From Emergomyces orientalis (lineage: Eukaryota > Ascomycota > Eurotiomycetes > Onygenales > Ajellomycetaceae), in the NCBI GenBank assembly GCA_002110485.1, contig MOWL01000036.1, positions 1-17,585 of the forward strand: 17,585 nucleotides of DNA, in the 5' to 3' direction. The notes under the pieces were generated by a model, which worked only from the letters and a program-made list of their open reading frames with translations, was not told the DNA's origin and searched no databases. The position numbers were made by a program, and so were the translations under genes. Shown here piece after piece: positions 1 to 8,300 of the stretch; position 1 is the first letter of the stretch; each line of letters starts with the position of its first letter.

Positions 1-59
1 CTCTTCAGACAATAGAAACAGCTACGTTCTCCAAATAATTCCTCCTCTGTAGCCATCAT
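1..59 (-). CDS. ORF4, partial (copy A)
   Basis: Start of the same small frame as 8987-9145, with ATG ATG at 59 overlapping the ORF3 stop. It is cut by the window start. The overlapping open frame extends upstream to 167, as in copy B. Confidence 0.45.
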   Translation of the reverse strand, partial: MMATEEELFGERSCFYCLK

Positions 60-1239
60 GATCTCGAAACACCGGATCCCTTCGGTGACCGCTCTCTTGC
101 GCCACTCCTCAATGTATTCTTGCGGCGAACTGCCCTTGCCGTTGAAGAGAATATCTTCTTTGCATCTCTAAGCTGCGCTTTCACATCCACAGGGACATAG
201 GGAGAACACCGGCATCCTCTGTTCACTGTTGTATGCTGCTTGTCAGTTGCCTCTACCAAAGCAGGGCTATCTTGATCAACCCCCATATTCTCAAATTCCG
301 CAACTTGGTCAGGGCTGAGAAGTTCAGCAAGATGGGTGTCTGACAAGGCTGCAGACAGGCTGCTGACGTCCGAAAGCAAGGATTGGCTGGAGACGCGGCG
401 AGAAGTACGCACAGGAGGACTATGTATAGAACCTTGAGGAGATCCAAGCGAGGGTGCACTGGGGCGTATCACGTTCAACACACGGGGAGAAGGTAGAGGA
501 GACTGGCCAGTCATATGTTGATCGGGAGGGGATAGGACACGTTCTTGAGGCTGGGTGAAGCAACTGTCATAGAATCTTCAGTGAGAATTCCGCCAGGACC
601 AAAGATAAGACCTGCAGCTTGAAGATTTCCTTGTGTGATCTCTTGGCCAATAAAATTGGAATCGGCCGCTGCTTCGATATCTGCCAACATGATCGTCTTA
701 TATCGCTTAACTCCTCGTCGAGGTGGCTGAGTGATGCGAGCCCACATTGCTTGATTGATCCGGCCGATTGCAGAAGCATATTCGTGATGTAGGGCCAGGG
801 TTTGACAGGCGCGTTGCATCCGCTCTGAAGTCATGATATGCCAGAACGAATCCACGCGAACTTTTCCCCACATCCTGGTGCATGTAGTATATGCTATGGC
901 GCAGCGATCGCGCCGTTCAGCTACCTGAGCAGCAACTCGTTGAAGCTCCGCCGTCTGGTTATCAAATGCTTGCTGGGCCACCACCTGGCGCCAGGATCCA
1001 TCATTTCTCATCCACTCATAGAATGCGGCAACCTCATCTTGAGCCGCCTCATGGCGGCCCCATGAGTAGATTACCGATCTCACATTGTGCTTGGTAGCGA
1101 ACCTGCGGATTCTGACCCAGAGAATTGACATAAGCTTGCAGCTCCATCGCCGTATGAAAAACATGGTTATCATATGTCACAAGAGCGAGCTGGCTCGCTG
1201 GTCTCGGTACAGAGTGTGTTGGCTAGAGGGGTTCGACAT
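56..1239 (-). pseudogene. ORF3 broken by three 1-base indels (copy A)
   Basis: Same gene as 9142-10326. Relative to copy B it lacks one C at 1210, has an extra G at 1056-1057 and lacks one G in the run at 553-555. The ATG at 1237-1239 is kept, but the frame is lost after about ten codons, resumes over the central part (from about 1060 to 555) and shifts again before the Ser/Pro-rich region. One substitution at 63 (C here, T in copy B) changes the penultimate residue Lys to Arg. All three indels change the length of short runs and lie close to the window edge, so consensus error is as likely as true decay. Confidence 0.8.
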
Positions 1240-1658
1240 CTTTGTAATGAAATAAGGAAATATAGGGAAAAATCAATGAATTAAAAATAGAAAAAGAGAC
1301 TTGAATGCCAATTTGAAAAAGAAAAATGATTATCTGGGCAGAGCAGGTCAATAATATAATACTTCCTCAAGGTGAATTTGGAAGATAATGTGAAAAGCAG
1401 TCAACATGCAGCGAGGGTGACAGCAGTTCATAAAATTCACTGCCAGCTTCAATCTGACCCAGAGAATTGAATATCAAAGAGAAAGTAAACAAAACAAAGA
1501 AAAGACAATATCAAGAGATTAAAATTAGAAGGAACTGATATGATGCATGAAAAACATGCAAGAAAGAAGCAGAATCATGAAAAATAGAGACTAAGAAAAC
1601 AGCAACTTGAATGAAGAAAACAACAACAAGGAAATCATTATACAAGGAAAAACAGCAG
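1240..1658 (-). other. Pol-ORF3 spacer (copy A)
   Basis: 419 bp, A/G-rich on the plus strand and therefore pyrimidine-rich in transcription direction, which is common in fungal promoters and before splice acceptors. It contains an 18-bp repeat of ORF3 sequence at 1453-1470, a TGCATG-A5-CATGCA hairpin at 1544-1560 and one T fewer than copy B at 1377-1379. No ATG-started gene is supported. Confidence 0.65.
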
Positions 1659-1673
1659 TCAGATAATGACTGC
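1655..1673. repeat. Hairpin across the pol stop codon (copy A; also 10743-10761 in copy B)
   Basis: GCAGTCA and TGACTGC, 7-bp perfect arms with a 5-nt loop, enclose the pol stop codon TGA (1661-1659). A second small stem, TGACT-gca-AGTCA, follows at 1698-1710, and the word tgactgcaa occurs in both. It could form an RNA structure at the end of pol. Confidence 0.5.
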
Positions 1674-4600
1674 AAACTCCTTACCATGAGGGATCCATGA
1701 CTGCAAGTCATCCTGACCCCCCCTCAAAGAATTCTTCTTATCAGTATCTTGCATATCCACCTCTTCCTCTTCAATATCATTTGCTTCATTGATATTATTC
1801 TCTGCAACCGGCATTTGATTGTCTCGGAGATAGAACCTTTTTAACCTATTACCTGCAGTAGTATTTCGAAACGGCGAACCATCCAGCTCTTCCAGATGAT
1901 AGGTCCCTTTCTCATGGTTTGCTTCTCGGATTCGATACGGGCCCAGCCATCGGAAGTTGAGCTTGGCAGAATAGGACGTTTCTAGCTTGGTATCATGCAA
2001 AAGCACCAAATCACTTATCTGCAATGGTTCTCGGACTAATTGCTTAGTTTCATCAAATAGATCTCGGTTCTTCTCTCTCGCACGGCGCAGGTGATGAGCG
2101 GCCTCCTCCAGATCTTCATCTCTCTTTTCCAATTGTCGAATACGCATATATATCAAATCAGCACGGGATTGCACTGTCTGCCAGGGAAGTGTTTGCCAAG
2201 TTGGAACGTCAAGCTCTATTGGAAGGATAGCATCGTAGCCATATTGCAGGCGGAACGGGGTTTCACCAGTAGATTGCCGAATGGTGACGCGATCTGCCCA
2301 TAGCGCAGAATGGAAATGATTAACCCAGCTTCTTCCATCTGCAGCTAGCTTTGAAAGCGCATCGGATATCGGGCGGTGACCGCGTTCGACCATGCCATTA
2401 GCCTTCGCATTGTATGGTGAGATGGTTATTTGATTAACACGATATTTGGCGGTGAGAATCTTAGTCCATTTTTGATTCTCCGGCCCGCCATCACACACTA
2501 ATTCCCGAAAGCAGCCGTGTCGGCAAATGATATTCTCATAGATGAATTGCGCCACGTTCTCAGCTGTTCCACGAGCGAGAGGGCGGCCTTCCACCCAGCC
2601 AGTGAGATCATTCCGAGCAATAACAGCACATCGCTTGCCTCGGTTCTTCGGAAACTTGACAACATCGATACACCACTTGTCCCATAGATAATTGCGGCTT
2701 GTTGGATATAGTGGTTCTTCCAAGCGAGCGCCATCCCTCAGCTGGCACACTGTGCAGCTTTTGCAATAATTCTTGACGGCTTTCCAGATACCTTCCCACC
2801 AATATCGCTGCGTGATCTTGTGGTTTGTGGCCTCGCGGCCCTTATGACCAGATTCATCATGCATCCGAGCAACGATATCCTTTTGCTCAGATGAGTTATC
2901 AACCACGCGTCTCAGAGGAATTCCCTTGCCTGATCGTCGGAATAGATGTTGACCTTGGACGATATATCGAAGTGCATGCTTGCGCCATTTAGAAAAGACG
3001 GAACGTGGTATATCATCCGGCCGCTTCATGGTGGTGAGAAACCTCGCAATTGATTCGCTGCGATCAGAATAATCAGGCGAAAGAACACGCACACCCGATG
3101 ACTCGGAAGCATCCACGCCGCTGACATCGAAATCAGGAACCGTCAAAGATGCAACACTAATATAGTTGAGTTCTGCATCTATGAAATCATCGATATCTTG
3201 ATCCTCAGGAACCTCACCCTCAGCAGGAGGTCGACGAGATAGCCCATCTGCAGCAGTATGCTTCCGACCAGGCACATGTCGAACTTCGAAATCAAACATC
3301 CGAATCCAGGCAAGCCAGCCAGTAACGAGAGCACCAGGCAGGTCAGTGGCAGATCGATTGAGCTGTGCCACTAGAGTCTTCGCGTCGGTTTCCAGAATAA
3401 AGTGAACGCCATACAGGTAATAACGGCATTTCTTTAGCATCTTGAGCACAGCGCGGCATTCTCGCTTTCCTGCATCATATTTTGCTTCGGCGGGGCTCCA
3501 GATTCCGCTCTCATATCGGCAAGGGTGTAGCTTTCCATTCAATTTATCCCGTTGGCTGAGCGTTCCACCCCATCCTTCAAGACAGGCATCCGTGGCCATC
3601 ACGATATCACCGGCATCTTCAGAATAATCAATGCAGCAAAGTGCAGGGGCAGTTGTCAGGGCATTCTTCAAAATTGTCATTGCATTCACTTGTTCAAGAC
3701 CCCAGGTAAAAGGAATGTTCTTCTTGAATAGAATATAGATAGGTATAGAAATGATAGCGAAATTCGGAATCCATATTCTATAGTAAACGCAAACACCTAA
3801 GAAAGCTCGGGCACCCGTGACATCTGTCGGATCCGGCCACTCAACGATTTTGACGATTTTCGCAGCTTCGGGGCGCCTGCCGTCAGCATCCACAACATAT
3901 CCGACTAGAACCATACCGGAGCAGGCGAATTCTGACTTTCCAACCTGGATACACGTGTCCGCGAGTTCTATGCTGATGAGGGTGGCATCTAAGTTTTGCA
4001 GATGCTCCAGGACAAATTTCCGAATACCTGGCATCACTTCTTCATCATTGTAACGCGTCCGCGGGCCTTTCACACCAATATCATCCATAAAATTGTCTGC
4101 TTGATGCGGTATGTTCGATCGAAGAATGCGTGCCATGATTCGGCAGAACTGCGCAATAGAATTCGTCGCGCCTTGTGGCAGTGCTGTCTGACGAAGCAAC
4201 CCGATCGGGGTAAGGAAAGCTGTCATATCTCGGCTGTCTTCGTGTAAAGGAACTTGATCATATCCAGAAAAGAAATCCATCATGCTCGTTATCTTCATTC
4301 CCGCGAAATCCTCAGCAAACGCGTCCGCACTAGGTGGAATATACGCATCGCGAATAGTGACAGCGTTCATGTCCATGCACGCGTTGACAATGCGATATTT
4401 CCCAGCTTCTTTCTTCTTGACGAGGAACCACTTATTTCGATACGGACCATGGCAATGTTCATAAACTCCAGAATCAACGCGTTCGCGAAGCATATTGATG
4501 ATTGTAGGGACGAGCTTTCGAGGAATAGGAAATCCTGCCGCTTGCCATGCTTTATGCGGAGCAACGCGAATCTTGACAGGTGGAGAGACTTCTTTTGCAA

Positions 4601-5318
4601 GCGTTCCGCAATCCTTAAAACTCCACGCGAGGGCTTTTTCTCTTCTAAGCAGAATCTCAATCAAAAGTTCGCGTTCCTGTGGGGTGAGCATCGATCCGAT
4701 CCGCAGATTCTTGATCCTTTCCTCTGTGAGTCGCGAACCTCGCGGGCAATCGGAGAAACGGGGTGTAATGAAATGATCGTAGGGCGAAGGCGGATCCTGC
4801 TCCGGAATCACATTGTCTTTGAACCATTGTTGGCGAATTTCTCTCCACTTATCTGTTCCGCCGGGAATCCCGCCACCTGTAGTTGGCACATCGAGAGGTT
4901 GAATCTTATCGGCTTTTCGCTTGTATAATGTCGCAACGACTGGACCGCGCGATCGAGGAGAAGATCGTGAAGAAGCATATAAAGACAAATCATGAAGCTG
5001 CACACCACGAACACGGCGTGATTCGGATATTGAATAATTAGAGAAAGGAAAAGATGAATGTGTAGACGGGTAAAATTGTTGATGTAGGATGGCGGGGAAA
5101 AACCTGTGAGGTTCTCGGGCGTTTTGGGGCGGCGTTCTCTGATTGGCTGAATCTTTTGGCGGCCCGGGGCCGCCAAAAGTCTGATTGGCTGACGCACCCA
5201 CACCGCTTTCAAAACACGGCAGAATATTTGCCCCGCTATCCACATCGCGATCGCTGAATCTGATATCATTTCTTTGCCCACCACATTCAACATCGCAAAG
5301 ATCAATCGGACTCAGCAT
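1659..5318 (-). CDS. pol: Pol: reverse transcriptase, RNase H, integrase (copy A)
   Basis: 1,219 aa counted from the ATG at 5318, which lies two bases after the gag stop; expression is probably by -1 frameshift, entering two codons earlier. The first ~200 residues match no domain I recognise. RT: motif A Asp at D348 in MDFFSGYDQ, LPQG at 380-383, FMDD at 410-413. RNase H: D577, E620, D645, and D691 in AADGLSR. Integrase: zinc-binding H820, H825, C855, C858; catalytic D885, D943, E978 (34 residues between the last two). A GPY motif (1126-1128) lies in the C-terminal integrase region. There is no chromodomain; the protein ends in an acidic tail with a run of Glu. It copies the element's RNA and inserts the DNA. 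All key residues are present, so it is probably active. Confidence 0.96.
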   Translation of the reverse strand: MLSPIDLCDVECGGQRNDIRFSDRDVDSGANILPCFESGVGASANQTFGGPGPPKDSANQRTPPQNAREPHRFFPAILHQQFYPSTHSSFPFSNYSISESRRVRGVQLHDLSLYASSRSSPRSRGPVVATLYKRKADKIQPLDVPTTGGGIPGGTDKWREIRQQWFKDNVIPEQDPPSPYDHFITPRFSDCPRGSRLTEERIKNLRIGSMLTPQERELLIEILLRREKALAWSFKDCGTLAKEVSPPVKIRVAPHKAWQAAGFPIPRKLVPTIINMLRERVDSGVYEHCHGPYRNKWFLVKKKEAGKYRIVNACMDMNAVTIRDAYIPPSADAFAEDFAGMKITSMMDFFSGYDQVPLHEDSRDMTAFLTPIGLLRQTALPQGATNSIAQFCRIMARILRSNIPHQADNFMDDIGVKGPRTRYNDEEVMPGIRKFVLEHLQNLDATLISIELADTCIQVGKSEFACSGMVLVGYVVDADGRRPEAAKIVKIVEWPDPTDVTGARAFLGVCVYYRIWIPNFAIISIPIYILFKKNIPFTWGLEQVNAMTILKNALTTAPALCCIDYSEDAGDIVMATDACLEGWGGTLSQRDKLNGKLHPCRYESGIWSPAEAKYDAGKRECRAVLKMLKKCRYYLYGVHFILETDAKTLVAQLNRSATDLPGALVTGWLAWIRMFDFEVRHVPGRKHTAADGLSRRPPAEGEVPEDQDIDDFIDAELNYISVASLTVPDFDVSGVDASESSGVRVLSPDYSDRSESIARFLTTMKRPDDIPRSVFSKWRKHALRYIVQGQHLFRRSGKGIPLRRVVDNSSEQKDIVARMHDESGHKGREATNHKITQRYWWEGIWKAVKNYCKSCTVCQLRDGARLEEPLYPTSRNYLWDKWCIDVVKFPKNRGKRCAVIARNDLTGWVEGRPLARGTAENVAQFIYENIICRHGCFRELVCDGGPENQKWTKILTAKYRVNQITISPYNAKANGMVERGHRPISDALSKLAADGRSWVNHFHSALWADRVTIRQSTGETPFRLQYGYDAILPIELDVPTWQTLPWQTVQSRADLIYMRIRQLEKRDEDLEEAAHHLRRAREKNRDLFDETKQLVREPLQISDLVLLHDTKLETSYSAKLNFRWLGPYRIREANHEKGTYHLEELDGSPFRNTTAGNRLKRFYLRDNQMPVAENNINEANDIEEEEVDMQDTDKKNSLRGGQDDLQSWIPHGKEFAVII
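5139..5192 (-). promoter_or_regulatory. CCAAT - GC palindrome - CCAAT module inside pol (copy A)
   Basis: Two exact 12-bp copies of ctgattggctga (5139-5150 and 5181-5192; CCAAT on the minus strand) flank a 27-bp near-perfect palindrome at 5153-5179. The palindrome has 13-bp arms (CTTTTGGCGGCCC and its complement) around one central G. It lies in the N-terminal, poorly conserved part of pol. A closely related module occurs at 8928-8977. CCAAT boxes are common in fungal promoters; promoter activity here is inference. Confidence 0.6.
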
Positions 5319-5330
5319 ATCTAGTTTAAA
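5253..5330 (-). promoter_or_regulatory. Programmed -1 ribosomal frameshift signal, gag-pol junction (copy A)
   Basis: On the minus strand, bases 5330-5324 read TTTAAAC, in gag phase as T TTA AAC, directly before the gag stop TAG (5323-5321). Slipping back one base enters CTA GAT ATG, the pol frame, which is open from 5351. Seven bases after the heptamer an 8-bp stem can form: GCUGAGUC (5316-5309) with GAUUCAGC (5260-5253), one G-U pair. Its 48-nt loop contains a further 6-bp stem, CUUUGC (5300-5295) with GCAAAG (5277-5272). The heptamer and phase are seen directly; the RNA fold is inferred by eye. Confidence 0.85.
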
Positions 5331-8287
5331 GTCTGCACTTTGCCACGAAGATCATCTAACTTTCGATCTCCATGGTCGCCGGGAGAATAACCAAGAAAAG
5401 ACACCTGATTCTTCTCATCCTTCGGATCAAAAACGTGAACAAGAACACCGCCTTTGTTATCTGTAGTTCTTGCCAAACGCGTCGCGTTTTCATATGGTCG
5501 GCCGAGAATGCAATCATGAGAACCGCGTTCCATGATGAAGAATGTCTGAGGCACCATAACAGATCCAAGGCGAACAGGAACATCCTTGCAGATTCCAATG
5601 ACACCACTCTGCTGACCCCCAGCTCCAAGAATAGGTTTGACAGCATCCCTTTGAATGATGAGACCGAGATCTAACGCAGTTCTTTCAACAAGACAGTTAA
5701 TTTCCGCACCTCCATCAAATATCGCCTCAGTTTCCCCCTTTCCAATTCCGACAGTGAACTTGATGTGTCCAACCGAAACGAGATTCCAACGAGGATTATA
5801 CTCAGCAACAGAAGTGCCAGGTTGAACCAGGGCAACGGTGGCTGCATCATCCCGAATCATATGCTGTTGAACTTCGATGGGAAGATTTTGAAAGAACATG
5901 TGCTGGAGTTGGGTGGAGCATGCCATGAGATCTTTAATCTGAATTCCGCCGATTTCTTGGCGCATGATCTTCTCAAATATTCGCCGCGTCGCGATCGCCA
6001 TATTGTCTTTATTCTTCATTTCTGCAGAAAGCTTTGGCCCTTTGAGTTTCCGAGGCCTGCAGAGAACAGTTTTCTTCTGAATCTGCGGAGCATCTGCCAT
6101 TTCTGAATCTGGGACAATTCCACCGTCTCCGAGCTTTGGACTTCCGCCCTGAAGCTGTTCATCATGGAGAGGTTGAGAATTATCATCCTCATCATCTTCC
6201 TGTGAAGCAGAGATCACATCTTGAGCAAAAGAAACTGATTTCCCATCTGAATACCTGCCATTGCGCCGAGAATGTGTTGTTGGCAGTCTCTTCTCCTTCT
6301 CAATTCGTCCGGAAAGCGTTGCTTGATTTTTATTCATAGAAGAGGCCTTATCCTTCTCAGTAGAAGTGGAAGCAGCCATTACACTAACAATCTCCTCCAT
6401 CTCACTATCGGTCATATCACCTTCCTCAGGGCCACTATCAAATCCAATATCACATATGCTTACGGCATTCACCGATGGCATCGGGGATCCGTCAGGAAAT
6501 ACCCGGATACTACCATCATTCCGAAGTTTATCCGCGGTTGGGACAGTCGGCGGTGCAGCCATTTGCTTCAAAAGTCGTTCAATTGTAACAATATGGGGCT
6601 CAAGTCGGTTGACAGCAATCTTCGGGCCTTTTCTCATCACATTACCCTCATAGTATTCTCCAATCATATTCCGATGAATCTTGCCCTGATCGATGAGCCG
6701 GCCGATTGCTAAGCAATTTGGAAGCATATGGTTTGAATCTCCGCAACCCCAGCATGACATCGGCGGTCGATCGTATTGAACAAAGCTTCCAGATCGAGAT
6801 CGAGACGGGCCTCCAGGTCCACGTTGAGTTCCATAGTAAGACACATTTGGCAAATCCAATGCAGGATCACGTCCTCGAGTAAGAAGAACCTTTGGAGCAG
6901 TCACATTTTGCTGCATGTTTCCCTGGTTTTGAATGCCAGCGATCGCCAGAGATAACGCGTCCATTCGGTTGACAAGGTTCTCAAGAATGTTATCACTCGG
7001 ATTCTGTGTTTTCGCATCCGGAGCAGGCATCGCCGAAGCGGTCGGCACAGGCACATTCAATGTGGGCGGATTAAACACGGGCTGAGCAGACGGCTGCATC
7101 GATGGAATAGAGTTGGGGAAAACATCAGGTGCCAGAACTCGTGCAATCTCTTCCTTTGTCTTCTGCATTTGAGACACAGCATCGCAGATCTTCGGCAGTT
7201 CCCATCCAGATTGACTAACCTTATCAAATCCAGCAGTGCGGAAAGCTTTTTCACGAATACCTTCTGAAAGTCCTTGAAGAAACCAGATACAAGCAAGAGA
7301 TTGTTGCAATTCATTCTTGCAAATGAGAGGCATCGCAACTGCGCGGAATTGACGGCAGTAGACGAGGATCTCCTGGCTGGTAGAATGGGTTTTGTTGCAC
7401 AATGCATGGAGGTAAGATTGATTATACATCTGTTGGTGAGCATCTTCGCGCCAGAAATCGGCAAGCAACTGCTTTTTAACCATTTCCCATGTCTTATGAT
7501 CCAAGACAAGCTGATCGATATGGCCCTGCAGTTCCATGGTACAATAGTTCCGTAATACCGCCAGAGCATCGATTCCTGCAACGAAATGCAAGGTGCACAT
7601 TGCCTCATATTGATCAACAAAAGCAGTAATGTTTCTCCCATCAAAGAATGGGGCTCCAGGTGCTCCAGGAATCGGCATCGGCATGACAAGACGTTGATAT
7701 GGCAGTCCACTATTGGGAGTCGGCTGACCGGACGAGGTAGTAGTGGGTGTAGTCATCTTTTCTTTGCTAGCTTCTGTCTTCTCTTTGCTAACTTCTATTT
7801 TCGGGGGCGCTGCAGAGACCTTTCCTGACTGAGTTTGACGATGGGCAATAGAATCCGACCGAGAATGCTTGGAAGACATATATTGAGAAAGAAAGGAACG
7901 CACAAAAGACTTCTGTTCACATAAGAGAAAGAGTTCAACAATACTATCAATATCAATATCCTTTTTATATTCAAATCTCAAATCCTCAAGAAAGAGAAGG
8001 AATTTCAACATCCACTTTAGATCTTTTTGCTGAAGGTCTTTTTTCTTATCACTTTTCTCAACATTTCTCTCTTCTTTCATTTGTTGAATAGGGGTATGGG
8101 TATTCAAATTGAGCTTATCAGTGGGGCGTTCGCTCGCATCCTTCATTATCCACTGTCGATATCGGCCATATCGGCCAATCAGAGGCTTCCACAAATGAAC
8201 ACTATTGAAAAGAATGCTCAACAAAAGCAGAAAAGACAAAATGTTGAGAGAAATCATATCAGTCGTAGCTACCGCCTGCCCATCCAT
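5321..8287 (-). CDS. gag: Gag-protease polyprotein, intact (copy A)
   Basis: 988 aa. The ATG at 8287 is chosen because it is the first ATG after the primer binding site (13 nt away) and has a good context (A at -3, G at +4). Residues 11-33 form a hydrophobic segment, followed by a Lys/Glu-rich stretch and a Ser/Thr/Pro-rich linker. A retrotransposon capsid-like region spans roughly 210-400, starting at a FFDGRN motif. Next come a Pro-rich linker and a CCHC zinc knuckle (C512, C515, H520, C525) for RNA binding. A long acidic/Ser-rich region precedes a C-terminal retropepsin with catalytic AIFDGGA (D858) and the closing ILGRPY motif (927-932). The residue after the catalytic Asp is Gly where Ser/Thr is usual. 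It ends at TAG directly after a slippery heptamer, and pol follows in the -1 frame. Gag forms the particle and the protease matures it. Confidence 0.92.
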   Translation of the reverse strand: MDGQAVATTDMISLNILSFLLLLSILFNSVHLWKPLIGRYGRYRQWIMKDASERPTDKLNLNTHTPIQQMKEERNVEKSDKKKDLQQKDLKWMLKFLLFLEDLRFEYKKDIDIDSIVELFLLCEQKSFVRSFLSQYMSSKHSRSDSIAHRQTQSGKVSAAPPKIEVSKEKTEASKEKMTTPTTTSSGQPTPNSGLPYQRLVMPMPIPGAPGAPFFDGRNITAFVDQYEAMCTLHFVAGIDALAVLRNYCTMELQGHIDQLVLDHKTWEMVKKQLLADFWREDAHQQMYNQSYLHALCNKTHSTSQEILVYCRQFRAVAMPLICKNELQQSLACIWFLQGLSEGIREKAFRTAGFDKVSQSGWELPKICDAVSQMQKTKEEIARVLAPDVFPNSIPSMQPSAQPVFNPPTLNVPVPTASAMPAPDAKTQNPSDNILENLVNRMDALSLAIAGIQNQGNMQQNVTAPKVLLTRGRDPALDLPNVSYYGTQRGPGGPSRSRSGSFVQYDRPPMSCWGCGDSNHMLPNCLAIGRLIDQGKIHRNMIGEYYEGNVMRKGPKIAVNRLEPHIVTIERLLKQMAAPPTVPTADKLRNDGSIRVFPDGSPMPSVNAVSICDIGFDSGPEEGDMTDSEMEEIVSVMAASTSTEKDKASSMNKNQATLSGRIEKEKRLPTTHSRRNGRYSDGKSVSFAQDVISASQEDDEDDNSQPLHDEQLQGGSPKLGDGGIVPDSEMADAPQIQKKTVLCRPRKLKGPKLSAEMKNKDNMAIATRRIFEKIMRQEIGGIQIKDLMACSTQLQHMFFQNLPIEVQQHMIRDDAATVALVQPGTSVAEYNPRWNLVSVGHIKFTVGIGKGETEAIFDGGAEINCLVERTALDLGLIIQRDAVKPILGAGGQQSGVIGICKDVPVRLGSVMVPQTFFIMERGSHDCILGRPYENATRLARTTDNKGGVLVHVFDPKDEKNQVSFLGYSPGDHGDRKLDDLRGKVQTLN

Positions 8288-8300
8288 TTTGAATTGCCTT

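Noticed and set aside
4254..4928. Plus-strand open frame of 224 codons (also 13342-14016)
   Set aside because: It lies exactly opposite the conserved RT region of pol, repeats in both units only because pol does, and resembles no protein family.
7057..7710. Minus-strand open frame of 217 codons overlapping gag (also 16145-16798)
   Set aside because: A +1/-1 shadow of the gag capsid region. Gag carries recognisable motifs here and this frame does not.
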